From: Apostichopus japonicus
Taxonomy: Eukaryota; Echinodermata; Holothuroidea; Aspidochirotida; Stichopodidae
Length of the DNA: 64,000 nucleotides
Direction of reading: 5' to 3'
Assembly: GCF_037975245.1 (NCBI RefSeq)
Contig: NC_092563.1
Coordinates: forward strand, 14,742,001 to 14,806,000
The notes beneath the pieces were generated by a model, which was not told where the DNA came from, did no database searches, and was given only the letters and a program-made list of their open reading frames with translations. Of this stretch, positions 36,985 to 63,894 are shown piece after piece. The position numbers were made by a program, and so were the translations under genes. Numbering within the stretch: position 1 is the first letter of the stretch; each line of letters opens with the position of its first letter.

Positions 36985-37185
36985 TTAATAGTAGGAGAGA
37001 CCAGCGTAGGTTCTAATGACCAACTAGACCGGTTTCTGCTCTCAAACTTTATAGGAGGAGCTTCATCAGTAGATAGCCTTTGAATATTTTATATTCGGCC
37101 TGGGCGTCTCGTTTTCAAAATGCATCTATTTTCTGTCCACGAGTTTTTATGGACTCATAGTGCAGCTATAAAGGCATCTCTTGGC
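36985..37185. repeat. Dispersed repeat C, copy 1
   Basis: About 200 bases starting TTAATAGTAGGAGAGACCAG, with GACCGGTTTCTGCTCTC and TTCGGCCTGGGCGTCTCG. A second copy is at 41825-42020 inside a larger element. Confidence 0.85.
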
Positions 37186-39354
37186 CCTTTTGTAGGCAAG
37201 AATCGGTTCTTTTGGAAACAGTTTGGATAATTCCGCGTGTTGCGATATTAAGTGCCAATGTTTCAAAAGTGCTTTTTTTCAAATGCGTGGTTTTGATATG
37301 GGGTGTATAGGTGAGCTTGAACACAAGTGGTGGTTCCTTTTGTTTAGGTTTGGTAGTGAGGTATTGCCCACGGTTTGCAAATTTTATGCCTTTCGTGGCT
37401 GAGGCAATTTCCTCTTTCTTATAGTTACGGAGTAACAGTTTCTCTGTGTAAGCCTTCGGGGCATTGTATATTCCAGGGTTGCCAACTCAGATTCGAATAT
37501 TTAATGTCAAACTCTCAAGTGTTTCACCAACTCTTGTCACAAGTTGTCAAGTATCGAATTCAATCAGGCATAATGGCCTATTCAATAAGTTTTCCTCCCA
37601 TATTAAGACATGGGGTTACTACGATTGCGGGGCCCATGGCATCGCGGGGCCCTGGGCCAGGGCCCAGTGGGCCCATGCGTTAAGACGAGTCGAAATGAAA
37701 TATATACTGGACTTACATCTGGGATTCTTCTCGTAATTAATTGCAGACGAGATCTCTTTAAACATATTTTCACAACCAGTACATATATTGAGAACGCTAC
37801 AGCTGTGCTATACAAAATCTTTGCAGGATCGATCATGCGCATTAGGAACCAGAACCGTATCTACGGCTCTGTTTGGACCCAGAACCTAGACACATCCCTA
37901 TTAGGAACGGTATGAAAGCGCCCTCTTCAAAAAAAAACCGTAAATATCCCTGTTTGCAGTAATTAATGCGTTAAAACAATCAACTTCTGCTAATGGGTTA
38001 TCACAGCTAAATCAACATATGCATTAATATGCATGCATGACCTCTTTCTTTCTCCCTCTTATCTACTACCTTGCGGGTTTTTTAACGAAGGTTTGATTTA
38101 TTTTGCCCTTTAAAACCTCTTGACATAATTTAATTCTATCCCTTTAGCTTTCAATTTGATAGGTTACAAAGTGCTCCGTTCATGTGTTGTCCACTCGGTG
38201 AGTATAACTATAAACTCAACCCTCGTCCAATTCAACAGTGTTCACAGGGGTTGTGTAATTTTGTTTATAGCTTGACTAAGGATAACTCAATAACAATCTG
38301 AAGTAAGTAAATTGCTTGGAAAAAAAGACCTCACAAGTGTTGACGTCACTGAACTATACAGTACCAAATTAGTGACAAATATCACGTTTTAACAAAATAT
38401 CACTAGCTATCATTGAATATATCAAGGAAATGGAATGTAGAATATCAAAATAAACCCTAAAATCAGAAATTATTAATTGGGTGGAAAAGCACAGGAGACA
38501 AAATTATCAACGGGGTATAGATGACACATGCAATATTTCTTCGGAAATGAATGTAATGTTATGAATAAATTACCGTATACTTGTTGTTACTTATGTTGTC
38601 TATGGCATTTTTCGTCTTCCGCTTCGAGGATCTCTGCTTAAAGGTTATAGTCAATTTTGATATGCCGAAAACCGTGAAACAAGTTTCCTATTAGTCAGTT
38701 AAAGTGAGCTTAACTAACTACGTATGTCTATGGTGTAACAACTCATATATGCATAGTACGCCATAATATCGAGTTCTTTGCTTATTGCGCAAGAATCATG
38801 ATACGGAATTGCCACACACAAATCGATAAGATGGCAAGTTTGGATTAACATGTTTGACACATTTACTTGCACTAGTTTTTCAAGGGTATTGTAGGAAGCC
38901 AACAGATGTTGATTTGAAACCGTATCCATGTGATGTACCGATTTATAAAGACCGACATATCCCAAGCTTTCTCTGTTGCAATCATTGCAGGTCAGAGTTT
39001 TATATTGCAGGTCATGTAAATGTCACACCCATTCCTACTCCGGCGGACCAAAGTGTACCTCATCATCAGACTACATTCTCAAAATAACGATCACTCCTCT
39101 TCTCATAGTTCTCTTCCACCCTTTTTTCTCCACACCTTCGTCCTTCTCCAGTCTATAGTCCCTACCCCATTCCCTTAATCCTCTCTTTGGTCCCTCCACT
39201 GTTTATCTCCGACCTCTCCTCTTCCCTTGTTGGTTTCTTTCTTTTTTTCTCTGCATCCCTGTTCTAATAATCCCCTTACATCTCTCTATGTGTTCACCAT
39301 GCTCATTAACCTGTCTGTATTCTGTGCGTGTTTTTGTCTCTTCTGTATACTTGT
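37186..39354. other. Intergenic DNA, no gene recognised
   Basis: Short chance frames only. One patch near 37620-37680 is GC-rich and partly palindromic (GGGGCCCTGGGCCAGGGCCC). No family could be assigned. Confidence 0.45.
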
Positions 39355-39420
39355 CATTTAGCCTTCGAAGAAGATCCTGCTAGGATCGAAACGTCATGCC
39401 AACTTACTTATACACAATAC
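39355..39420 (+). repeat. Dispersed repeat with GATCCTGCTAGGATC hairpin, copy 2
   Basis: Reads GAAGATCCTGCTAGGATCGA then AACGTCATGCCAACTTACTT. Matches the minus strand of 4498-4572, including the flanking GTCATTTAGCC. Confidence 0.6.
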
Positions 39421-39543
39421 TTACAGAAGGACGAATTTTGGTACAATTTAGTCATGCAGAGAATTAATTATCTACAACCTGACCAACAGAGATTATATTT
39501 TAATTTGGTAGTGTTTTGAAGTTCTGACTCGTTTAGCCAAAAC

Positions 39544-40079
39544 CAAGGGCGGCGGAACCGGGGGGCACAGGGGGCACGTGCCCCCCCCCCACTTTTCCTC
39601 AGGTTAAAAATGTGCCCTTTTTCTACATAAAAATTGAGGTGTCTCAAGTTAGCAAGAGGCCAGGGAACCAGAATGAACACTCGGGAAGGGCCGTTTCCGG
39701 CCATCTGAGGGGTTTGTAAAACCAAAAATTTTCTTCTACGCTCCGCGCCAACCGATGGTGGCGCTCCGCTCAGATGGTCGTGCATACAACTCTAATTCGG
39801 TAGATTCCTATATTAGCAACAAGCATGATTTCACCCTCATTTTGTCTCAAAAGAAAACTTGTTCCTTGTTTCCCAATTTGCACATTGCAGTGCTAGTATG
39901 CATATTTTCCTTGGGGGGGGGGGGGGGTGTTGATGGAGTGATGTGTATACGCAAATAAGATAATACAATAAGAGTTATAAAGGGTACTAAATATAAGGCT
40001 GCATCAGTCTAATCGAATTTCTGTAAAGTGCTCTTTGATGTCGGTGCCCCCCAGATTAAAATTGCTTCCGCAGCCCTTG
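39544..40079. mobile_element. hAT-like element with CAAGGGCGGCGGAA ends and perfect target duplication
   Basis: Ends CAAGGGCGGCGGAA and TTCCGCAGCCCTTG (inverted repeats, one mismatch). The flanks are GCCAAAAC at 39536-39543 and 40080-40087, a perfect 8-bp duplication. Includes GCTCCGCGCCAACCGATGGT and GGCGCTCCGCTCAGATGG, the same inner module as family A. It ends about 200 bases upstream of the calbindin promoter. Confidence 0.88.
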
Positions 40080-40295
40080 GCCAAAACAAGTATAATGCAA
40101 TTGACCTAGATTACCGATTCATAGTCAACATCGTCCCTGGATATATCGCCTAATATATACAAATACTTTATAACGCAAATCAAGGTTATATTCGGCTTAG
40201 AATTAAAAGGCAATAGATAACATTTTAAACTACCTCATTGGATGAAGACGTGTTAACACTAGGCAGTGGGTGTAACCATGCGTGCAACGCTCTGG

Positions 40296-40340
40296 TATAT
40301 ATATATAATAGCGTGAGGTGGCGTTTGCATCCAGCATCGA
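40296..40340 (+). promoter_or_regulatory. TATA-like core promoter of the calbindin gene
   Basis: TATATATATATAATA at 40296-40310 lies about 280 bases before the ATG. A start site near 40325-40340 would be the usual 25-35 bases downstream. The flanking DNA is not an (AT)n microsatellite. Inferred from position and sequence only. Confidence 0.5.
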
Positions 40341-40584
40341 GCTATTCTGTGAAATTGTTATTTCAGCATATCGTGTGATATTTTCAACAAATAGAGACTA
40401 GAATACTTCCAGATCGAAAACGCCATTGATAACGGGACTGTGTGACAATCCATTTCAAACATCGCTCTGATGAAGCAATAGGGTTTATCTGCATAACACG
40501 TAGTATTTCCAACAAATCTATAACGAAGCTTTATCAAAGAATTCCCATTACAAGAAAAGACTCTTTACTTAAGCCAACCTGAAG

Positions 40585-54626
<14,042 letters not shown>

Positions 54627-54922
54627 TGGACGATTCGAAATGGTAATAGCTTAGAGGCGATGGATTCGGTAACTAACCAACTGAGAAGATCCTTCTCTCA
54701 ACAATATAGTTTTTGAAAATTCCAAGTTTTGAATAATTAATCATTTCCATAAAATAAGGGCCAAATATAACTTTCAATATCTTGGCATTGTCTTTATCTC
54801 TTTTTGTTGGTGAGATTTGGTGTAAGTAATATCTCGTAGAAGAAATTGTACTAGTTCATGCTATGTTCTGTTCAATAATCAAGATATTTGGTAAAGGTTT
54901 GTTTATAACTTCAATGTCTCGA

Positions 54923-54928
54923 AATAAA
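54923..54928 (+). other. Poly(A) signal of the calbindin gene
   Basis: AATAAA about 300 bases after the stop, followed by a T-rich stretch (TATTTTTTCTC). The inverted copy has the matching signal at 59187-59192. Confidence 0.7.
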
Positions 54929-56519
54929 GAAATGATTTTAAGGTGGCAGTATTTTTTCTCTATTGTTTTCTTCAATTATATTTGAGATTTTTTTTATGTC
55001 TAATGGTTGAATTTGGACAATATTGATCATTAATGAATTAGCATCTTTTGGGATAATTCAGATAATTGTTAATAACATTGTAATGTATTCGACAATAATA
55101 TCTGGTTATGAAATAGTAATACTGCCCTCTTTGAGGTTCCTGGAACACTCCATCGAGAGACCGTACAGGCCCTTTAAAATATTTATCTGGGTCGAGGATT
55201 CAGTTTGCCCATGAGAAGTTTTAACTATCTTATTGAATCATGTTACAGGGCCTTTTCCCCCAAATAGTTCCGATGTATCTGTGGAACTTTCGAGAAGGCT
55301 CTTCTCACGTGGTATTGGGTAATTTCCATAAAAAGGGTGGACTTCCAAACTCCCAACCAATCAGGGCAAATCAGTGCTTTATGCACTGATTTTTATATCG
55401 TTAGTTAATGCAGGATGGGCAGGTTATCAGCTGCCTTCTGACTATGCGCAGTGGGATTTTCGGTGGAGTGTTTTATAAAAGCGGCATGGTCCCTCAAGTT
55501 CGTGACTTCGAGTTGCGTAATTGACGAAGTCAGATCATTGTACTTTTGTTCTTATTTTGCCGGCAAACTAATCATTTTATTTAATTAGAGAAGAGAATCG
55601 ACAGAAAAGAAATTATACCGAATCACTAATCAAATCCTATCTTGTCAACTTGTTTTTGTGAGAACTGTCAGTGTTTTTCTCTATCGCCCGTTCGAGACGT
55701 CTCCTGAAGAAGCGTAAAATACGGCATCAAGATAACCCCAGTACATCTCTCTCGCGAGTCCCTTTATAACATTACATGCCGAAGTCGTGGGCTCGTTATA
55801 ATATTACAATATGTTGTATCAAGTTGTCTTGAGTAAAGAATCTTTTTTTTTTTTGTAAAAGAACCTACTAGTTCAACTATACAATGCTCAGATCGAACAT
55901 AATATAAAAGTTGTCATAAATTAATCGGGTTAAAGAAAATACACTTTTAATAAAACAGTATTACGGTATACCCACTACTATCCTACCCATTAAACAACCT
56001 TAGACAAAGCTGCTATACGCTACTGATCTGCTTGCCTCAAAGTCATCAATATCATCATAGGCGCAGGAACCCAATTTGCTTGGGGGGGGGGGGGGGGATT
56101 GGGCTGTAACGACTTGCCCGACAGAGCCGTATCTTTTGCCCGAAAATATAACCAAAATTTTCGCGTGTGGAGGTGTGGATCCGGGGGGGGGGGGGGGTTA
56201 AATCCCCCTTGAGTTACCTGAATTAAAAAAAACCTTCTTTTGTACGCACTGCCCTCCTAGTTCGCAGGATCCACACAGAGCCTGTATAGATCTACTCTGG
56301 ATCGAGTTGAAGATTGTAATTTGAGTGATTTGACCCAGGGACACACCCTCCCCTTAGACCTTTCCACTAGGACGGCCATCGCTAATCGCCTAAGCATCAA
56401 CAAACTTGCAAATTTTACCATTCCAGTCATTTCAATTTTGCTGAGAGTGAACACGAAAACTCCACTTAAATATCATTAGGGGTTCTGTTTCCCAGTGTCC
56501 TTGCAATTATGACTGTGGG
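54929..56519. other. Downstream part of the left palindrome arm
   Basis: Non-coding. From 54929 to about 55101, and again from about 55809 to 56519, it matches the right arm in reverse (for example CAAGTTGTCTTGAGTAA and AAGAACCTACTAGTTC). Between them lies an insertion not found on the right. Confidence 0.75.
55102..55808. mobile_element. Insertion unique to the left arm, possibly a solo LTR
   Basis: The right arm reads straight across this point. Inside is CCAAT at about 55356 and TATAAAAG at 55474-55481, spaced as in a promoter. A possible LTR would be 55241-55771 (TGTTACAGGG ... CCCTTTATAACA), but no target duplication was found, so the class is a guess. Confidence 0.45.
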
Positions 56520-58234
56520 GGGTTTAGACAACATCTTTAAACTGCAATAATTTGCACTGCTTTCAACGAAATCTCATCTCCAACTAATTATCTTCACAAT
56601 AGCACAATGGATAACTTAACTCTCATGTACGAAATGCTTACAATATCTTTGATGGTGGCATACTCCTATTAGAGTCTACTCTATGTCAATCCGCCTGGAT
56701 ATTCTCCTTCAGGAAAAGTGCCAAAAATGCAGAAGGATTGTTTTGATATGTTATATTAGGCATTCATGTCGAAGAACATGAATGTAAGTACACGTGGTGC
56801 AAACATTGGGTCAAATAGACCCCTTTCGCCTCCTAGGAGCAGCCTACGAAAATAGTTTACTACTGAGTGAAGAGGTTTGTTTACAAGTGACGAAAACTCC
56901 AGGCTCTGAAAGCAAAAAAAAAAAAACTACATGGTCATTGATTGATTGACAATTGATAGTGCCATGTAAGGCCAACTTGTCAGCTATCCAGTGATGGGTA
57001 GCGTTTAGCTAGTGAGAACCTCTATCTAGACTTAGAGACCACATTACTTTTATGATTTAGTATGTAAGTCAATAGAGGTATGCTACCTGATAAATCACAA
57101 CGCGTAGGAAAGGGATATTTTCTTTCAAAAGTATGTTCCATGAACTTACGCTCCAATGATATCCATAGGCGTAGGAGGTGGGGGAGGGGGATTGGGGCTG
57201 CTGCCCCAAGCCCCCTCCCCCACCGATAATATCCGACCTAATATCCGATGCATGACTATATCAGGGGCGGATCCAGAATTTTGCCAAGGAAGGGGTTTGA
57301 TCAGGTGTGTATCCAGGATTTTCTAAACTTGGTGGCGCACATTTAGGCGGAGCGCCACCATCAGTTGGCGCGGAGCGAACGAGAAAATTTTGGTTTTGAT
57401 ACCCCCCAGATCACCGGAATTGGCACTTCCAGAGCATGTGAATGACCAACCCGATGTACACTTTGGCCTGAGAACCAAGTATTTCACAATAGTTTTGTTT
57501 TCATCCATAAGCTTTTTGAAGATTGTCACCCATCCCACATCATGTTCGACCTCATCGCATCTCCCGTGGATCATTGCTTTTGCAGGTGATTCTATGTCGC
57601 GGCCTACAATACCCGTCAGTTCCACTATTCAAGGTTTTAAGCCTATTATTTGTTCAGAGTATTTAAGTTCACATTTCTCGTTATATTTACTTCAAAACCT
57701 ACCCATAATGTTGCACAATCATCTGTGGACAACCGATCAGGGACGTAGCTAGGATCAGATGATTAGGGGGTGAAGAAACTCCAAAATTCCAACTGAATAG
57801 ATTTTTCCAACTGAGTGTAGGTGTGTCTGGAGGGGGCCTAGAGGGATTCACAACTTTGTTGGGGGGGGGGGTATAAATCAGGGGTGTTCACTTTCTAAAC
57901 GTTGTCTAGCATCTGTGCATGAGTGGGCAGTAGAAAACATAATAGATTATAACGTTGCAGACAGTTTGACATCAAAGCAGGACCCCATCATTTGTTGGCC
58001 GGGAACTACTTTGCGAAAAAACAGGCCAGCATATAACACTTACCAGCAGAAATAACACTTCCTCGCCGTGTAGATAAGTCGGGTTCCGTGTACACTCTCA
58101 TCAAAATTAAAATGACGGTAGTAACTATAAGGCGAAGCGCCACCATCGGTTGGCGCGGAGCGCAGGAAATTTTACAAATGGCAACCCAATAGCAGCCAAA
58201 ATGGCAGCATGAGTGCCTCTGCAGAGACCCTCAA
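56520..58234. other. Spacer between the inverted arms
   Basis: No gene seen. Contains two direct copies of the GGCG(G/A)AGCGCCACCATC module (57346-57378 and 58131-58162) and C/G-rich CAGG-type fragments (CAGGGGCGGATCCAG near 57263), which look like hAT-derived remnants. Confidence 0.6.
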
Positions 58235-59186
58235 CAGTCATAATTGAAAGGACACTGGGCAACAGAACCCCTAATGATATTTAAGTGGAGTTTTCGTGTT
58301 CACTCTTAGCAAAATTGAAATGACTGGAATGGTAAAATTTGCAAGCTTTTCTGTTGATGCTTAGGCGATTAGTGATGGCCGTCCTAGTGGAAAGGTCTAA
58401 GGGGAGGGTGTGTCCCTGGGTCAAATCACTCAAATTACAATCTTCGACTCGATCCAGAGTAGATCTATACAGGCTCTGTGTGGATCCTGCGAACTAGGAG
58501 GGCACCACGTACAAAAGTTTTTTTTTTTTAATTCAGGTAACTCAAAACCCCAAACCACCCCCCCCCCCCCTCCCCGGATCCGCACCTGTATATAATATGT
58601 ACACCAACATGTTGAACGCGCACCCAGCGCGCGAAAATTTTGGTTATATTTTCGGGCAAAAGAGCCGGTTATACAGCTCTGTCGGGCAAGTCGTTACAGC
58701 CCCCAACCCCCCCCCCCCCCCAATCAAATTGGGTTCCTACGCCTATGATGATATTGATGACTTTGAGTCAAGCAGAACACAAGCATATAGTTTTGTATAA
58801 TGTTGTTAATGTGTAGGATGGCAATGGGTACCACGATACAGTAATATTAAAATTGTATTTTCTTTAAGCCGATTAATTTATGACAACTTTTGATATATGC
58901 TCGATTTCAACTACAGGTTGCACTGGGCATTGTATTGAACTAGTAGGTTCTTTTACAAAAAACAAGTGAAACTTGAAACTTGACTCTTACTCAAGACAAC
59001 TTGATACAAAATATATTATTGTCGAATACATTATAATGTTATTAACAATTATCTGAATAATCCCGAAAGATGCCAATTCATTATTGATCAATATTGTCCA
59101 AATTCAATCATTATACATACAAAAAATCTCATATATAATTGAAGAAAACAAAAGAGAAAAAAATACTGCCACCTTAAAATCATTTC

Positions 59187-59192
59187 TTTATT
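59187..59192 (-). other. Poly(A) signal of the inverted calbindin copy
   Basis: TTTATT on the plus strand is AATAAA on the minus strand, about 300 bases after the stop, in the same context as 54923-54928. Confidence 0.7.
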
Positions 59193-59490
59193 CCGAGACA
59201 TTGAAGTAATAAACAAACCTTTACCAAATATCTTGATTATTGAACAGAACATATGCATGAACTAGTACATTTTTCTTCTACGAGATATTACTTACACCAA
59301 ATCTCACCAACAAAAAGAGATAAAGACAATGCCAAGATATTGAAAGTTATATTTGGCCCTTATTTTATGAAAATGATTAACTATTTAAAACTTGGAAATT
59401 TCAAAAACTATATTGTTGAGAGAAGGATCTTCTCAGTTGGTTAGTTACCGAATCCATCGCCTCTAAGCTATTACCATTTCGAATCGTCCA

Positions 59491-59601
59491 TTACTTTTTG
59501 AGGAGCAGTGCAGCAAGTTGTCCGACTGGAATTTTTTCATCTTTTTCAATGCAGAGGATCGAACGGATTTCCTCGGCTAGTCCTTCCTTTGGTTTGGAAC
59601 T
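59491..59601 (-). CDS. Inverted calbindin exon 11 and stop
   Basis: [33 protein letters not shown], then LKK and TAA. Seven base differences from 54516-54626, all seven amino-acid-changing. Confidence 0.93.
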   Translation of the reverse strand, partial: SSKPKEGLAEEIRSILCIEKDEKIPVGQLAALLLKK

Positions 59602-61123
59602 CTGACAAGAAGAGAAATCGTACAGTTTAACGAATCTAGCGAGTACCTTTAACGAGTCGGTTTAAACGAGTTTCCACTCAACGGGTACCTTAAAAGCGAT
59701 GACAGTGTACATATGATGATCATTTTATTTTTATACACGCAGGATATGGTGCAAACGATTGAGTGCCGTGTGTGAGTGTTACAAATGTTGCCTTCAACAA
59801 ACGAGTAACATGAAAGGAGTACCTATATGCAGACTGACGAGTGTCTTTAAACGAGTACCATTGACGAGTATTACATTACGAGTATCATATATAGTTAGTA
59901 CGGTGTGGTACCTGAAATAAGAATCTTGAACGTTTCCATAGATGCATAAGTACCCTAAAAAGAACCTGAAGCAATACATATAGACCTACACGGTCACGTG
60001 ACTTGGAGGTCCAAGTAAAAAGTTATAACATAGAGAAGCAGTGGAGGTGTCAGGACGGGGTGTCCTCCTCTTCAAATGTGCAGATCATTTATCACTCATC
60101 CCTACTTCACATGATGCCCACATAAGATTGCATGAGGTCCAATACATTCCCCCCCCACAATTAAAGCCGTCCCTTACAACCACCACCCACCCCCCCCCCC
60201 CGCCCTCCTCCTCCACCCACAGCCAGAGTCCTGTTACTCTTACCGAGTCGCCCAGTTTCCACAAATCATGCAAAAATGCATCGCATTCTACTTTATCGAG
60301 ATATCCGCTTCTGTCCTAGAAAGAGAAAGAGTAAAACACCAAAGGTTCCAATAAAAGTAAATGTTGCAAATTAATATGATAGTACTGTAAGGCCATAATG
60401 ACAGTGGGTGAAAACGGACTTCGAATCAAATCCCTACGGTAGTAATGTCATGTTTGATCCGGGTCAAACAGGGTATAGACCAAAACTGACCATAAACGAA
60501 ACTATAGAATTTGGTGCTTGAGGATGGTCAATCAATTGCAATTTATTATGAATCGACTTGGCTTCGCCATCCTTCCTTATCGAGACACATGTTTCTTTTC
60601 TTCTTCAAATTTTATGATCAGACATATCCAAGCCCAGACGATAAATTTGCATAATTGAAATTCATTATGTATTTTTGAATATTTCATAGCTTTCATGATT
60701 ATTTATGTAGGCTACACGATATCATGTTTATGTGACGTGTCTGTTTAAAAATGGATCAAAAAATGTAATATAATATTATATATTATATAAATTATATAAA
60801 TGATATATGATATAAATTTAATAAAATTTAATTTAAAAGACTAAATGAATATCAGAATAATTGTTAAGTCCGTAAACAACGATCATTCAATATCAACATA
60901 CATACGCTATACAGAGCGAAAACTCAAACTAGGCTACTGTACGAAATTCTATATTAACAGTGATGTATGATAGAGATGTACACATACGTCATCATAGTGC
61001 GCCACAATTGCATCAAATTGTTCCCTGGTTACTGTGTCCTGAAACTGGGAAATGAGAATTAATCAAATGAGCATATTTAAATCATCGTTGATGGCTGTTT
61101 TGATGATATGGCATAAATCTTTC

Positions 61124-61217
<94 letters not shown>

Positions 61218-63417
61218 TATATATATATGGCATAAATCTTTCTAAATATATATATATATATATATATTTAATATATATATAATATATATATAATAAAATA
61301 ATATAATATATTGTATAATATAATATATTATATAATATATATATAAATATATAATATATATATATAAATACACATAAGGATATGTATCTATGTATGTATG
61401 TATGTAAACATGTAATTATATATAATACAATATATATAATATATAATAAACTGCAAGGCTGTTACCACAGGACGGAAAAGGGGTAGTAAGGATAGGGTGG
61501 TGAATGGTGGAGATGGAATGAAAACCTACTTAGAATATATCTTTGCTTTACGGAATGACCTTTAAATTCTTCCAGCTAAAACGGAGAGCTGTCATAAACC
61601 CTCATCTCTTTGTCACATGTCATTGAATATATACCGGCTACGAGTATACACTTTCAACCGGCTTTAAGTATATATTAATGTTATTTCAGTGTATGCTAAC
61701 TACACTATACCCAAGTAGCTATAGGTCAAAAAGTAAAAGGTTGGGAACCCCTTGTACTTTGAAGTTGCCTTGCGCCACTTAAGTACATACATTTTGTTCT
61801 CAACAGGGTGCTAAAGTTTGATTATACCACAAACCACTGATAACAAGATTTCTGCCCTCACTCGTACGAGTCAGTGATGTCACAGTTACCATCTACAGTA
61901 GTAAGGCTGGATCATGAACGCACACCCGCCCCCCCCCCCCGCCCCACCCCCCCCCCATTTCAAGACAGTTATATATGTTTTTCGTTATCGCAACAGTGTT
62001 GTGTGTTTTGCGTCTAACTTGGAGCATCCGTAAGTATTGGTAAAAGAGCACATATTGCTTCTGAATTATTCGCCACGCTAGATCCGGACTGGGCCGGTGT
62101 CCTTCTAACTTAACACAGCCCCCCCCCCCCCCCGTCCCTCGGTCGTTCCATTCGATACCCTTGACGAAGAAATACATCGTTATATCAAACAGCTATTTTA
62201 CTAACCTCGAACTTCTTCAGAAAATTATCTTCTACTGGCAATATACTGTTGAACGTTAGAAAAAGACAGCATTATAAAAAGTGAATCAGTTTGACACAAA
62301 ACAAAGTATAACCTTGTCAGTCTGAAGACAGTATAGGAGGTAGGGGTAAGGGGTAAGAGGTAAGGGGTAAGGGTGAGGCGGGGAGGTGATCTGAGGGACG
62401 ATGGAATCATGTTAGTTTCCTAAAACCTATGCATGTGTTTCGCTTTGTTTTTACAAAAGTGAAGTTGACTTACTTTTCAAGTTCAATCATTGATATTCGG
62501 CCGTCTTTGTCAGCATCAAACATGTCCAGCTGTTGAAATTAGACGCTGTTAAAAATGACGTGATGGCTTGCAAGAGCAGAACATGTTATTAAAAGCTTTA
62601 TGTTAACATTGAGTGGCTTAAAATGGTAATAAATCATCCTTCCACAGCTTTGGAATTGCGATATTTCTGATGTGTACGAACAGAGTGGTAGGAAACTTCC
62701 AAAAAGTGGGGGCACAACATCAGACGGGCACTTTCTCATTCCACAACCACCACTCGTTTGCTTTAAACCGATACACATGACCGGCCATACCACGTAACTA
62801 TATATGATGTGTATAGTATGCTAGCAATACTATTATGGTGCGCTGCAACATTGATTTTGTATTGTTAACCGTGCTACAAAAAGATATGGGATGCCATTTT
62901 AAAAATAGCATGTACAGACTAAAAAGAAATAATTAAAATAAAATTTATTAAAATTAACAAAGGTTTAAGATACCCAAAAGACAGTTCTTCATCACATGGG
63001 CACATTTTATTTGCCAGTCTACCGGGCATATTTGCTATTTTAGAAAAAGTGGGGTGAGCACGTGACCCTAATGCTCTCCCCCCCCCCGGTTCCTATCCCC
63101 TGCGTACAAGAGCACATCGTAGACTATGTTGTTGATTGTTCAGTTTTGGAGCCATTTAATAGTATACAGTATACCTAAGTACGAATAGTTCAAAATTCTG
63201 CAATTGCTTTCCCTCTGTAGATTGAGATTTTCATCCTTGATTTATAAGCGTTCTTGCGATTTGAAGTGTGCTTCTTTACAGTCGGCCTATACGTATGCAT
63301 ACGACTGTCCTTTCTGTTCATAACAGCTTAAATATATATTGATATATTTCTTCATGTAACAACAGCAATTGCCATGCTTGATACTTCAGTGTTACTATAT
63401 GTATAATAATAATATTG

Positions 63418-63471
<54 letters not shown>

Positions 63472-63894
63472 TTGATAATAAAGGATACTCTGATATCTTA
63501 GAATGAGCTATTGTACAAATATGTGCGTTATGTAAATGTATATAATATGGCCAACTATGGCCATGCATCAATATAGAAATAATAAAACAATACATTTATT
63601 AGAGTCGTCTCACAGCTGCAACAAATATATATATCAACACAAAATATATTTTCAAAAAACGAATACATTTCATGTAGAGTCCATAAATTGAGTCACATCA
63701 GGTGATTTTGAAATCTAAACTTCATATCAATTAAAATATACCAAGTTTTCGTATTTCGGAAATGGGAAAATAAACGGTTTTGATAAAAGAAATTGTATTA
63801 TCAGTTTCAATCATACCATTAGAGTTTTAAAGTCCTCCAACTCTTGCATACTGGCACTGCCCGGGCTTTGTTGAAGAAGATCCCCTAACAGGCC
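59491..63894 (-). CDS. Second calbindin/calretinin-family gene, inverted, 5'-partial
   Basis: Minus strand, exons in transcript order: 63817-63894, 62474-62529, 62206-62245, 60988-61044, 60244-60315, 59491-59601 (stop TTA complement at 59491-59493). They match exons 6-11 of the plus-strand gene in length, phase and splice signals, with no stop or frameshift. EF4 loop [12 protein letters not shown] and EF5 loop [12 protein letters not shown] keep their calcium ligands, and EF6 is degenerate as in the sister gene. By hand count, 29 of about 137 residues differ. Exons 1-5 must lie beyond the right edge, so activity cannot be judged. Role expected to be calcium buffering, as for the sister gene, perhaps with changed partners. 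Confidence 0.93.
60244..60315 (-). CDS. Inverted calbindin exon 10 (EF5)
   Basis: [20 protein letters not shown] then LGDS. Four of 72 bases and three residues differ; F to C after the loop is the least conservative. Confidence 0.93.
60988..61044 (-). CDS. Inverted calbindin exon 9
   Basis: [19 protein letters not shown]. Six of 57 bases and four residues differ (N/D, M/V, K/R, H/D). Confidence 0.93.
61126..61440. repeat. (AT)n array in inverted intron 8
   Basis: Long AT array broken by GGCATAAATCTTTC, then AT/TAA mixtures and a (GTAT)n patch near 61392. Longer and less regular than its counterpart at 52926-53055. Confidence 0.93.
62206..62245 (-). CDS. Inverted calbindin exon 8
   Basis: Same 40 bases as 52203-52242 in reverse. 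Donor GTTAGT and acceptor AACAG are also the same. Confidence 0.93.
62474..62529 (-). CDS. Inverted calbindin exon 7 (EF4)
   Basis: [18 protein letters not shown]. Seven of 56 bases and five residues differ from the sister exon, but the loop ligands are kept. Confidence 0.93.
63406..63480. repeat. (AAT)n microsatellite
   Basis: Counterpart of the (TAT)n run at 49796-49970 in the other arm, less than half as long. Confidence 0.95.
63817..63894 (-). CDS. Inverted calbindin exon 6
   Basis: [16 protein letters not shown] then [10 protein letters not shown]. 14 of 78 bases and 10 of 26 residues differ from 49389-49466. Acceptor CTTGCAG, donor GTATGA. Confidence 0.93.

Noticed and set aside
57346-57752. 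Possible gene in the palindrome spacer (frames of 100-120 codons on both strands)
   Set aside because: Overlaps the hAT-related module, and no domain or splice signal supports it.
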